Below, piece after piece: positions 45,427-53,403 of a stretch of DNA of 64,000 nucleotides (position 1 is the stretch's first letter; each line of letters begins with the position of its first letter). The position numbers and the translations under genes were made by a program. Source of the stretch: Lachnospiraceae bacterium (GTDB lineage: Bacteria > Bacillota > Clostridia > Lachnospirales > Lachnospiraceae); the NCBI GenBank assembly GCA_017441295.1, contig JAFRYA010000006.1, positions 186,001 through 250,000 of the forward strand. The letters run 5' to 3'. Below the pieces are notes generated by a model that had not been told where the DNA came from, did not search any database, and was given only the letters and a program-made list of their open reading frames with translations.

Positions 45427-46629
45427 TTATTTCTCATATCCTCCGCAGCGCTTGGAGATGCGCCTCTTCTTGCGGATGGCCAGAACGGCCCAAAGGATTA
45501 TGACGAGCACCAGTGCGGCGCACGTGAAGATGATATAGCGGCCCAGGACGTTGTCGGAGGTCTTGACGGAGAGCCAGAGCTCGTTCATGAGCTGGCTGCC
45601 TTCGACTGAGAGGGCGTTGAATGCCTGGCCCTTGGAGAGCAGTTCTTCGGATGGGTAGGCGATTTCATTCTCGTTCATTTCCTCGTCCATGTATTCCTTG
45701 GCAGCTGAGAATGGGGTTGAATAGCCCAGGTACTCCAGGTTTGGGCCGCAGATTTCAGGACTGCAGAGGAAATTGATGAAGAGCTCAGCTGCCTCTTTGT
45801 TGCGGGCACCCTTTGGGATGCAGAGCGCGTCAACGAAGAGGTTGAAGCCTTCTTCAGGAGCGTAGAAGCTCAGGTCTTCGTTCTCCTCGACCATGAGCAG
45901 GTAGTCGCCTGCGTAGTATGGAGCGATCCAGGCTTCTTCTCTTTCCATCTTATCGAAAATCTGGTCCATGACATATGCCTGTACCAGGTTCTTCTGTTCT
46001 TTGAGTTTCTCGGTAACGGCACTGAGTTCTTCTTCATCCTCGGTGTTGAGGCCGTAGCCGAGCAGGAGCTCGCCTGCCGCGAACGCGTCGCGAGGGTTGT
46101 CGAACATTAATATCTTGCCGGCGTAGGTTGGGTTCCAGAGCAGGTCCCAGCTGCCGGTGTCTTCTTCATTTACGTATTTGGAATTATAAATAATGCCTAC
46201 ATAACCCCATGTATAAGGCACGGAGTATTTGTTCTCCGGGTCGTAGGCCATGTTCTTGAAACTGTCATCCAGATATTCATAATTCGGGATGTTGTCGAAA
46301 TTAAGTTCTTCCAGCCTGTCTTCGGAGATCAGCTTCTGAATCATGTAATCTGAAGGCACGATGACATCATATGCATACGGGTCTGTCTGCAGCTTGGTGT
46401 ACATGGTCTCGTTGCTGTCGAAGGTCATGTAGTTGACTTTGATATTCGGGTATGCGGCCTCAAACTCGGCGATGACATCAATGTATCCATCGGTGCCGTC
46501 GGAAATATACTGTCCCCAGTTGTATACGTTGAGGGTGACGGTATCTGCTGCGTATGTGCTGCCGGAGAATGCGAAGACCGGAATGATCATCATGGCCAGC
46601 GCCAGAATGATTGAAAGGAGCTTTTTCAA
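45427..46629 (-). CDS. potD: Spermidine/putrescine-binding protein PotD-like with C-terminal membrane anchor
   Basis: A 400-residue extracellular solute-binding protein of the polyamine type (TLNVYNWGQYI, YDVIVPSDYMIQKL, VPYTWGYVGIIYN). It has a signal peptide ending near SGSTYAA but no lipobox Cys. Instead the C-terminus carries one hydrophobic helix (about residues 368-388) and a basic tail RKKRRISKR, so it is probably held in the membrane by that helix. The start is a TTG, one base after the potC stop (TAATTG). It serves the PotABC importer in the same operon. Confidence 0.92.
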   Translation of the reverse strand: MKKLLSIILALAMMIIPVFAFSGSTYAADTVTLNVYNWGQYISDGTDGYIDVIAEFEAAYPNIKVNYMTFDSNETMYTKLQTDPYAYDVIVPSDYMIQKLISEDRLEELNFDNIPNYEYLDDSFKNMAYDPENKYSVPYTWGYVGIIYNSKYVNEEDTGSWDLLWNPTYAGKILMFDNPRDAFAAGELLLGYGLNTEDEEELSAVTEKLKEQKNLVQAYVMDQIFDKMEREEAWIAPYYAGDYLLMVEENEDLSFYAPEEGFNLFVDALCIPKGARNKEAAELFINFLCSPEICGPNLEYLGYSTPFSAAKEYMDEEMNENEIAYPSEELLSKGQAFNALSVEGSQLMNELWLSVKTSDNVLGRYIIFTCAALVLVIILWAVLAIRKKRRISKRCGGYEK

Positions 46630-47451
46630 TTAAGCGGCCTCCTTTCCGGCGCGCAGGCGTCTCTTGGCCGAACCGCTTCTGGCCTGCAGCACATTCATGG
46701 TTACCATCAAAATCAAGATGACAATGAACATGAGTGAGAACAGAGCGTACAGCTTTGGATGGATAGGTTTCTTGGTGTAGTTGTATATTTCGACAGGGAG
46801 GGTCAGGAAGCCTGAACCTGTAACGAAATATGAAATTACGAAATCGTCCAGTGACATTGTGAAGCTCATGAGGGCGCCTGAAATAATGCCCGGCATGATC
46901 TCATGCAGAGTTACTTTGAAGAATGATTTGATCGGGGTGCAGCCCAGGTCGAGAGCTGCATTTGTGAGGTTCGGGTCCATCTGGGCGAGCCTTGGCATAA
47001 CGTTCAGGATAACGTAAGGCAGGTTGAACGTGATATGCGCGATGAGGAGTGTCCAGAATCCCAGGACAGTCTGAAGCCTCAGAACAGTACCCGTGAACGC
47101 GAACATCAGGGCCAGAGAAACACCGGTAACGATGTCCGGGTTGGTCATTGGGATATTGGTCAGGCCCATAACCAGCGAGCGGATGCGGCCTTTCATGCTG
47201 TAGATCCCCATGGCTGCCATTGTGCCCAGAATCGTGGCAACGGCGGTGGAAAGCACTGCAATGATAGCAGAGTTTCTGACCAGCAGGAGCAGGTTGGTAT
47301 CCTTGAAGAGTTCAGCATATCTGCTGAATGTAAATTCCTTGAAAATAGCCAGGTCAGTGCCCGAGCTGAAGGAAGCTACCATCAGTACGATGATAGGCAC
47401 ATACAGGAACAGGAAGACGATGACGGTAACGACTTTGGATGCTTTTCTCAT
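46630..47451 (-). CDS. potC: Polyamine ABC importer permease PotC
   Basis: A 273-residue permease with six hydrophobic helices. The coupling loop DLGCTPIKSFFKVTLHEIMPG is the EAA-type motif that docks on PotA. ATG overlaps the potB stop (ATGA). Confidence 0.94.
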   Translation of the reverse strand: MRKASKVVTVIVFLFLYVPIIVLMVASFSSGTDLAIFKEFTFSRYAELFKDTNLLLLVRNSAIIAVLSTAVATILGTMAAMGIYSMKGRIRSLVMGLTNIPMTNPDIVTGVSLALMFAFTGTVLRLQTVLGFWTLLIAHITFNLPYVILNVMPRLAQMDPNLTNAALDLGCTPIKSFFKVTLHEIMPGIISGALMSFTMSLDDFVISYFVTGSGFLTLPVEIYNYTKKPIHPKLYALFSLMFIVILILMVTMNVLQARSGSAKRRLRAGKEAA

Positions 47452-48263
47452 GACATCATTACCTCCTCGTCTGTATTCTTGGTGAAGTGGTTCGTAATGC
47501 CGATGCAGATGAATATCAGGATCATCAGGATCAGCGACATAGCGGCACCGAGGTTCGGATTGTATGCGCCCTTGAACTGGGATTCGATAACATCACCGAC
47601 CAGGATGGTGCCCGGAGAACCTAACTTCTGTGAAATATAGAATGTTGAAACCGCCGGTACGAATACCATGGTAATGCCTGATGTGATGCCAGGCAGTGAC
47701 AGCGGCAGGATGACTTTTCTGAATACATTTACCTTATTGCAGCCCAGATCCTCGGCGGCCTCAATAAGCCTCGGGTTCTGCTTGGAAATCGAGGTGTACA
47801 GAGGCAGTATCATATATGGCAGGTAGTTGTAGACCATGCCCAGGATAACAGCGCCTGAATTACGGATGAGCGGCAGAGGGGTGATGCCCAGGGAGGTAAT
47901 GATATTGTTGATGATACCTGTGTCCTCGAGCAGGGCAACCCATGCGAGCGTCCTGAGAAGGAAGCTCATGCACATAGGCAGCATTATCAGCATATGCAGG
48001 ATCCGCTGTGTCTTAGGCTTGCACTGCGCGATCGTATAAGCTACCGGATAGCCAATGATCAGGCAGATGAGCGTAGCGGCTACGCTCAGCCAGATTGACC
48101 TCAGAAAAATCGTGGCATAGTCAGTAATGCTGACCAGATTATTAAGAGTAAACGCGCCGGTAATGGAATCCGTGAACGCGAAATAAATTACGATGAATAA
48201 GGGTACTAAAGTAAACAGCAGCATCCAGACAACGTAGGGAGCTGCCAAAAACTTACGCTTCAA
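47448..48263 (-). CDS. potB: Polyamine ABC importer permease PotB
   Basis: A 271-residue permease with six hydrophobic helices; its EAA loop is EAAEDLGCNKVNVFRKVILPLSLPG. A TTG start lies 8 bp after AGGAGG. Pairs with PotC to form the channel. Confidence 0.94.
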   Translation of the reverse strand: MKRKFLAAPYVVWMLLFTLVPLFIVIYFAFTDSITGAFTLNNLVSITDYATIFLRSIWLSVAATLICLIIGYPVAYTIAQCKPKTQRILHMLIMLPMCMSFLLRTLAWVALLEDTGIINNIITSLGITPLPLIRNSGAVILGMVYNYLPYMILPLYTSISKQNPRLIEAAEDLGCNKVNVFRKVILPLSLPGITSGITMVFVPAVSTFYISQKLGSPGTILVGDVIESQFKGAYNPNLGAAMSLILMILIFICIGITNHFTKNTDEEVMMS

Positions 48264-48266
48264 CAG

Positions 48267-49382
48267 CTATTCCTCCTCTGTCTCTTCTTCTACGAGCTCT
48301 TCATATTCCGCTGAGTACGAACTGTAATCGCCGTACAGACCGGAATATTCGCTCCTGTGCATAACCTGAATGTCTTCAGGATTGATGCGGATGCCGATAT
48401 ATGAACCTTCCGGACAGAAATCGGTGGTCTGGATCAGCCACTTGAATCCGCGGAAGTCAACGATTGTGTCATAATGTACGCCCTTGAATGTAACCTGGGT
48501 TACAGTGCCGCACAGGAGTCCCTGGTCAGCAGGAACGATGTCGATATCCTCAGGACGGATAACGATGTCAACAGGCTCATTAGGGGCGAAGCCTTTGTCC
48601 ACGCACTCGAACTCGCGGCCGAACATCCTGACCTTGTAGTCACAAGGCATGGTGCCGTCGAGAATATTGGACTCGCCGATGAAATCAGCTACGAACGCGT
48701 TCACAGGCTCATTATAGATATCTTCAGGAGTGCCGACCTGCTGGATGCGGCCTGCGTCCATGACGACTACCGTATCAGACATAGCCAGGGCTTCTTCCTG
48801 ATCATGTGTTACATATACGAAGGTGATGCCGACCTCCTGCTGGATCTTTTTAAGCTCTGTCTGCATGTCCTTTCTGAGACGCAGGTCCAGAGCGCCCAAA
48901 GGCTCGTCGAGCAGCAGTACTTTAGGACGGTTGACCAGCGCCCTGGCGATAGCGACACGCTGCTGCTGGCCGCCTGAGAGGGAAGTAATCTTCCTGTTCT
49001 CGAAACCGCGCAGGGAAACAGAAGCGAGCATTTCAGTAACGCGTCTGTCTATTTCCGCTTCTGAAAGACGTGAGATCCTAAGGCCGAAGGCAATATTCTC
49101 ATAAACGTCCAGATGCGGGAAAAGGGCGTAGTTCTGAAATACAGTATTTATCTGTCTTTTGTAAGCTGGAAGGTCAATGATTGAAGAACCATCGAAGAGC
49201 ACATCTCCGCTGGTAGGCTTCTGAAAGCCGCCGATAATCCGCAGAGTAGTGGTCTTGCCACATCCTGAAGGCCCAAGAAGAGTAACGAAGGCCTTGTCTT
49301 CGATGTCAAGATTAATGGAGTCAAGTACTCTCTCTCCCCCGAACTCCATTACTAAATCCCGGAGAGAGATTATCGGCCGCAC
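48267..49382 (-). CDS. potA: Polyamine ABC importer ATPase PotA
   Basis: A 371-residue ATPase. Walker A is [14 protein letters not shown], signature [16 protein letters not shown], Walker [12 protein letters not shown]. The C-terminal part (about 240-355) is the TOBE-like regulatory domain common in PotA. The last residues are very acidic ([14 protein letters not shown]). The start is GTG, overlapping the mecA stop by 1 bp (TAGTG), so its translation depends on mecA. Confidence 0.95.
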   Translation of the reverse strand: MRPIISLRDLVMEFGGERVLDSINLDIEDKAFVTLLGPSGCGKTTTLRIIGGFQKPTSGDVLFDGSSIIDLPAYKRQINTVFQNYALFPHLDVYENIAFGLRISRLSEAEIDRRVTEMLASVSLRGFENRKITSLSGGQQQRVAIARALVNRPKVLLLDEPLGALDLRLRKDMQTELKKIQQEVGITFVYVTHDQEEALAMSDTVVVMDAGRIQQVGTPEDIYNEPVNAFVADFIGESNILDGTMPCDYKVRMFGREFECVDKGFAPNEPVDIVIRPEDIDIVPADQGLLCGTVTQVTFKGVHYDTIVDFRGFKWLIQTTDFCPEGSYIGIRINPEDIQVMHRSEYSGLYGDYSSYSAEYEELVEEETEEE

Positions 49383-50071
49383 TATACGTATACAAGGCTT
49401 TGAAGCGCTTTATCCCTGATAATGAGCTCGAAATGCTCATCGATGAATGCGCTTCTGGCGAAACCATAAGGCTCCTTGCTGCCATACTCGAAAGCTGAAT
49501 TACACACTAAACCAAACTCCTTCATATCACCTGAATTTTTGAGTATAAGATAATATCTGCCGTTCTCAGGGGATTTGTACAGGGAACTTTCGCCATGGAA
49601 ATACCTGCCCGCCTGATGGGCAAATTTGATAACTGTTTCCAGTTTGTCAAAAGAATACATGCGCTCTAAACGCTGCGGCTCTTTGGCAGCAGCGGATGGA
49701 GGCGTAACAACAAATTCATCCTCCGGGATATCAGTAATTAAATCTTCAGCCTCGGATCCGGCATCAGGAAAAATATCGTTCAGACGTGAGAAACGGCCGA
49801 ATGACTGCTGGTCAGCGGCATCCGGGTCCTCAACCTTTGTGATCATGAGAATAATGCAGTCCATGGAAACCGGGATGGCCTCAACAACTACAGAGAGGTC
49901 TCCGGTCTCAAAACCGACCTCTGTAGAAGCCTGTTCCATCATATCCTGGAAGAACTGCTTGGACTTCTCACTGTCATAGACAAGCTCGCTCATCTTAAGC
50001 TGATGTGAAGCCAAATCTGAGCGGGTCAAAGTACACTTTATCTGATTGTCATTTATTTTTTCAATTTTCAT
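49382..50071 (-). CDS. mecA: Adaptor protein MecA-like
   Basis: A 229-residue protein related to MecA, the adaptor that delivers substrates to the ClpC unfoldase. The N-terminal part ([20 protein letters not shown]) binds substrates in studied homologues, and the C-terminal part ([19 protein letters not shown]) is the ClpC-binding domain. A polar Glu/Asp-rich linker joins them. It leads the potABCD operon, an unusual partner. No ribosome site is visible and the -10 lies 6 bp before the ATG. Confidence 0.92.
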   Translation of the reverse strand: MKIEKINDNQIKCTLTRSDLASHQLKMSELVYDSEKSKQFFQDMMEQASTEVGFETGDLSVVVEAIPVSMDCIILMITKVEDPDAADQQSFGRFSRLNDIFPDAGSEAEDLITDIPEDEFVVTPPSAAAKEPQRLERMYSFDKLETVIKFAHQAGRYFHGESSLYKSPENGRYYLILKNSGDMKEFGLVCNSAFEYGSKEPYGFARSAFIDEHFELIIRDKALQSLVYV

Positions 50072-50077
50072 AGGAAG

Positions 50078-50106
50078 ATAATACTTGAAAACCCTTGAAA
50101 ATTCAA
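50078..50106 (-). promoter_or_regulatory. Promoter of mecA-potABCD, leaderless
   Basis: Minus strand TTGAAT (50106-50101), 17 bp, TATTAT (50083-50078), then 6 bp and ATG. Confidence 0.72.
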
Positions 50107-50149
50107 TAATAAAATAATATACTTTTAACTACGCAGGAAAAGAGCGGAC

Positions 50150-50275
50150 GCAGATTTTCCTGATTTCAGACGGACTCCCGGTTCCGGGCGTCTGTATCCC
50201 CGGTTTGATCAATAGTTTATATGGCTTTTTTCCTGTGCGCAGATCTGTGAAATGCGGCGCTTTTTGAGGCTGCAG
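50150..50275. repeat. Palindromes in the mecA upstream gap, partly CGCAGA-like
   Basis: CAGACG-gact-CCCGG pairs with CCGGG-CGTCTG (50167-50194). ACGCAGATTTTCC (50155 area) and TGCGCAGATC (50239 area) are like the CTGCGC repeats elsewhere. No gene is seen here. Confidence 0.45.
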
Positions 50276-50294
50276 ATCTTAAAGGAGGATGGTA

Positions 50295-50516
50295 ATGAAG
50301 GATCAGGAGAAGGAGAAATATGTGGAGTATTTGTCGCTGGCGGACGAGCTCAGGCAGATAGCTTCGGACGGCACGCGGCTCATGCTGGAGGGACGCGGCT
50401 CGAACGCAGAAAATATAGCAACAGTATGCGTTTTCAGCGAGGAATGCGACTATATGCGGGATTACATTAACGATGGCTCCAAAAGGCTGAATTTCAATAT
50501 GATCAGAAATAAATAA
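50295..50516 (+). CDS. Small conserved hypothetical protein
   Basis: A 73-residue hydrophilic protein (MKDQEKEKYVEYLSLADELRQ ... FSEECDYMRDYIN). The ATG at 50295 is 6 bp after AAAGGAGG; an ATG at 50289 is too close to it. No domain recognised. It is mainly helical and soluble. It stands alone upstream of a GH18 gene. Confidence 0.68.
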   Translation: MKDQEKEKYVEYLSLADELRQIASDGTRLMLEGRGSNAENIATVCVFSEECDYMRDYINDGSKRLNFNMIRNK

Positions 50517-50544
50517 TCTTTAGGAAGGACCTCTGACTCAAGCC

Positions 50545-50574
50545 TTGATAAAGATGGCCTGATAATGGTATAAT
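50545..50574 (+). promoter_or_regulatory. Promoter of the GH18 gene
   Basis: TTGATA, 18 bp, TATAAT, 45 bp before the ATG. Confidence 0.85.
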
Positions 50575-50619
50575 GCTCCCGCTGGGTCTGCTCTATTGAC
50601 CCGTAGGAAAGGAAGCATT

Positions 50620-52374
50620 ATGGCAAATAATAATAACAGAAGACGATTAAAACCACTGCCGATCATCATCACGGTCATTATACTGGCCGCGATCATTGTG
50701 GCAGCAGTTATCCTTATAAAGAAACTCTCCCCGGCCAGGACTTATACTGATTTTGAGTATTATTACAATCTGTCAGGCGACAGTGAACTGGGCCGCGAGG
50801 CAGCCAGGGAAGACGAGTTGGCCATAGTGCTTCAGCAGCAGAATCCTGATAAGCTCGAGGGTCTGATCCTTCAGAGCCGTGCCTTCAGCATGGACGGCCA
50901 GGTATACGTTAAATACCGTATTCTGAAGAACAATATTGACGACAGGATCTATTTCGATGACGTTGACAACGTCGCGGTTATTACGAATGCTCTCCAGATG
51001 GTTACAGCTGAACTGGGCGAGCATGGATACAGTGTGGATGGGAACTTTGTTTCAACGGATTATGCCGTTGTGACCGAGAGGGACGGCGACATCTATTTCG
51101 CCATGGATTTCATTGATGAGTTTTCCAGCGCCAGCTATGAAGTCTTTGAAAATCCGGCCAGAGTTGTTATCAAACACGCATGCGGCACCATCAAGACCGG
51201 TGAGGTCAGCAAGAACACCCAGATCAGGGTTAAGGGCGGCATCAAGTCCAATATCGTCGGCGACGTTGAGAAGGGCGACGAGCTCCAGATCATTGAGGAC
51301 CTGGATGACTGGCTGGGCGTTATGAGCAGCGAAGGCTACGTTGGATATATTAAGGCGAATGCCGTTACTAATATCCAGGAAACACAGGCAGCCAACGACT
51401 ATGATGAGCCTGAATATACCTCACTGACCACCCCTGACCATGTCAGGATGGGATGGCTGGCTGTGTATACGCTGGACGCTAATATCGAATTCTACGAACT
51501 GGCCGACAACGCGCCTCAGATGAACGTCATTTCTCCGACATGGTACTTCCTGGCTAATGACGAGGGCGGCGTATGGATGCTTTCTGACGGCAGCATTGTA
51601 GATGCGGCGCACGAGCGCGGCATGCTTGTCTGGGCATTGTTTGATGACGCAAATACTGATTATGTGGAAGCAGTCCTGTCCAGCACATCCAAGCGTAAGG
51701 CAGTCATCGATGCAGTCATGGAAGACATGCGTCTTGAAAACATCGATGGCATTAACATTGACTTTGAGCGCATCGGCCTGGTTAACGATCTGGGCGATGA
51801 TTTCATTGAGTTCCTGAGGGAGCTCTCAATAGAATGCCGCAAGGCAGGCAAATATCTGTCAGTCGACAACTACGCTCCGTATGATTACAACGCATGCTAT
51901 CATATCGAAGAACAGAGCAGGCTCTGCGACTATGTAGTCGTCATGGCTTATGATGATTACCTGGGCGGCGCGGACGGCATTGGCCCGAATTCCTCACTTC
52001 CGTTTGTTAAAGAAGTGGCTGATCTGACAGTTTCAAAGGTGGAGCCTTCCAAGACTGTCATTGCCCTGCCGTTCTACAACAGGTTCTGGTATGAGCAGAC
52101 TGACGGCACATTTATCCAGGCCAGCTATAATACGACCAAGGCGTGGTATCTGCTGGAGCTGGCGGGCGAGTCAGCTGCATGGGACGAAGAGCTTGGTCTG
52201 CACTACGCTGAATATGATGAAGACGGCGAGCGCGTACATGCATGGCTTGAGAGCGAGGACTCCTATCAGGCTAAGCTGGGCCTGCTCGAAGGATATGGCA
52301 TCGCGGGCATCGCAGGCTGGTGCCTGGGCCAGGAAATCCCTGAACTGTGGGAAGTAATCGCGCAGTATTATTGA
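50620..52374 (+). CDS. Membrane-anchored GH18 glycoside hydrolase with SH3-like domain
   Basis: A 584-residue protein with a basic start (NNNNRRRLKPLP), one hydrophobic helix (about residues 14-37) as an anchor, a beta-rich region, an SH3b-like module (about 193-248: RVKGGIKSNIVGDVEKGD ... GWVGYI-like), and a GH18 barrel to the end. The catalytic motif DGINIDFE holds Asp376, Asp381 and the acid Glu383. Such proteins (YaaH/YdhD type) cut cell-wall or cortex glycans outside the cell. The ATG at 50620 follows AGGAAAGGAAGC. Confidence 0.92.
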   Translation: MANNNNRRRLKPLPIIITVIILAAIIVAAVILIKKLSPARTYTDFEYYYNLSGDSELGREAAREDELAIVLQQQNPDKLEGLILQSRAFSMDGQVYVKYRILKNNIDDRIYFDDVDNVAVITNALQMVTAELGEHGYSVDGNFVSTDYAVVTERDGDIYFAMDFIDEFSSASYEVFENPARVVIKHACGTIKTGEVSKNTQIRVKGGIKSNIVGDVEKGDELQIIEDLDDWLGVMSSEGYVGYIKANAVTNIQETQAANDYDEPEYTSLTTPDHVRMGWLAVYTLDANIEFYELADNAPQMNVISPTWYFLANDEGGVWMLSDGSIVDAAHERGMLVWALFDDANTDYVEAVLSSTSKRKAVIDAVMEDMRLENIDGINIDFERIGLVNDLGDDFIEFLRELSIECRKAGKYLSVDNYAPYDYNACYHIEEQSRLCDYVVVMAYDDYLGGADGIGPNSSLPFVKEVADLTVSKVEPSKTVIALPFYNRFWYEQTDGTFIQASYNTTKAWYLLELAGESAAWDEELGLHYAEYDEDGERVHAWLESEDSYQAKLGLLEGYGIAGIAGWCLGQEIPELWEVIAQYY

Positions 52375-52382
52375 TCTGAATG

Positions 52383-52407
52383 GGCCGCCGGCTGACGGCG
52401 GCCTTTT
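52383..52407 (+). terminator. GH18 gene terminator
   Basis: GGCCGCCG and CGGCGGCC pair around GCTGA, then T4. Confidence 0.8.
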
Positions 52408-52417
52408 AACATAACTT

Positions 52418-52891
52418 ATGACAGAATTGACCAGAGAAGAAAAGTTCATGAAGGAGGCCATCAAGGAGGCACGCAAGGCACGCCGCCTCGGCGAGGTGCC
52501 GATAGGCTGCGTTATCGTACAGGGCGATGAGATCATCGGCCGCGGCTACAACCGACGCATGACGGACAAGACCGTTCTGGCGCATGCCGAGATCAGCGCT
52601 ATCAAGAAAGCCTGCCGAAAGGTCGGCGACTGGCGTCTGGACGAGACCGAGATGTATGTGACGCTCGAGCCCTGCCAGATGTGTGCCGGCGCTATTATCC
52701 AGGCCCGCATACGCCGGGTCTATGTCGGAGCCATGAATCCCAAGGCCGGCTGTACAGGCAGCATCATCAACCTTTTTGATGAGCCTAAATTCAACCACCA
52801 CCCAATCCTCAAGACCGGTATCCTCGCTGACACATGCAGCGATATGCTGAAGGAATTTTTCGCGCAGCTGCGCAGATCAAAGCAGTCTTGA
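52418..52891 (+). CDS. tadA: tRNA adenosine(34) deaminase TadA
   Basis: A 157-residue enzyme that makes inosine at the wobble base of tRNA-Arg. HAEISAIKKAC and PCQMCAGAII bind zinc, and FMKEAIKEARKARRLGEVPIGCVIV is the usual N-terminal helix. The ATG at 52418 has no ribosome site; an inner ATG at 52448 would also keep the fold. The SRP RNA promoter overlaps its 3' end. Confidence 0.95.
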   Translation: MTELTREEKFMKEAIKEARKARRLGEVPIGCVIVQGDEIIGRGYNRRMTDKTVLAHAEISAIKKACRKVGDWRLDETEMYVTLEPCQMCAGAIIQARIRRVYVGAMNPKAGCTGSIINLFDEPKFNHHPILKTGILADTCSDMLKEFFAQLRRSKQS

Positions 52892-52916
52892 CTTGACAGA
52901 CGCCTTACATTATAAT
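52888..52916 (+). promoter_or_regulatory. Promoter of SRP RNA, embedded in the tadA stop region
   Basis: TTGACT, 17 bp, TATAAT. The -35 overlaps the tadA stop codon. Confidence 0.85.
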
Positions 52917-52922
52917 TTCACT

Positions 52923-53095
52923 GCATTTGTTCCACAAAGTCAGCTTCCGACAGTGTCGATCCCCGGGTCCAATGCAACGGGAATCCACGAACCGTGTCAG
53001 GTCGGGAACGGAGCAGCACTAAGAGGAACCTCCTGTGTGACGTTGGGGTTCCTGGGAGTAGCTGCCGGCGGCTGACTTTGTGGAATAAAGCTACA
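52923..53095 (+). ncRNA. ffs: Signal recognition particle RNA (SRP RNA)
   Basis: The conserved Ffh-binding helix 8 is seen as TGTCAGGTCGGGAACGGAGC with AGCACTAAG, including the GGAA tetraloop and the asymmetric AGCAGC loop. TTCCACAAAGTCAGC (52930-52944) pairs perfectly with GCTGACTTTGTGGAA (53071-53085) to form the long closing stem, and GGGGTTCC/GGAACC-like parts extend it. The whole is about 160-170 nt, longer than the E. coli 4.5S RNA and shorter than the Bacillus Alu-bearing form; an Alu domain is not evident. It guides membrane proteins to FtsY. Confidence 0.9.
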
Positions 53096-53096
53096 C

Positions 53097-53125
53097 AGTC
53101 AGGCTTGTGCCTGGCTGACTTGCAT
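53097..53125 (+). terminator. Terminator of SRP RNA
   Basis: AGTCAGGC pairs with GCCTGGCTGACT with a short bulge; weak T run afterwards. Confidence 0.5.
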
Positions 53126-53139
53126 TTATGAGCATTGCA

Positions 53140-53303
53140 GCGCAGAAAAACGATTATAACATCGGTTTTTCTGCGCCTTTTTTATGCATTTTATTGTTGC
53201 TTGGCAGAGAAAAAAGCCAATCAATGTAATAATCTGCGCTAGCGGGGAACTGAAAAAGGCAAAAAGGCGCAGATGATGAAAGAAAAAGATGATTTTTCTG
53301 CGC
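53140..53303. repeat. CTGCGC-type palindromic intergenic repeat, copy 2
   Basis: GCGCAGAAAAACGAT pairs with ATCGGTTTTTCTGCGC (53140-53176) followed by T6; then GGCAGAGAAAAA, ATAATCTGCGCT and AAAAAGGCGCAGA; then another stem ends in TTTTTCTGCGC. Same order as the copies at 35674 and 54951. Confidence 0.75.
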
Positions 53304-53403
53304 TGGCCGGAAAAAGATGGTATCGTGAAATAAAAAACATTTTATTTCCAGACAAAAATAGGTATTATTAAACTATCTGAGACAGGGAAAGTCAGGTGTA
53401 ATC

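Noticed and set aside
52418..52420. tadA as another leaderless gene
   Set aside because: TAACAT lies 5 bp before the ATG, but the -35 position falls in the terminator stem, so the promoter is not convincing.
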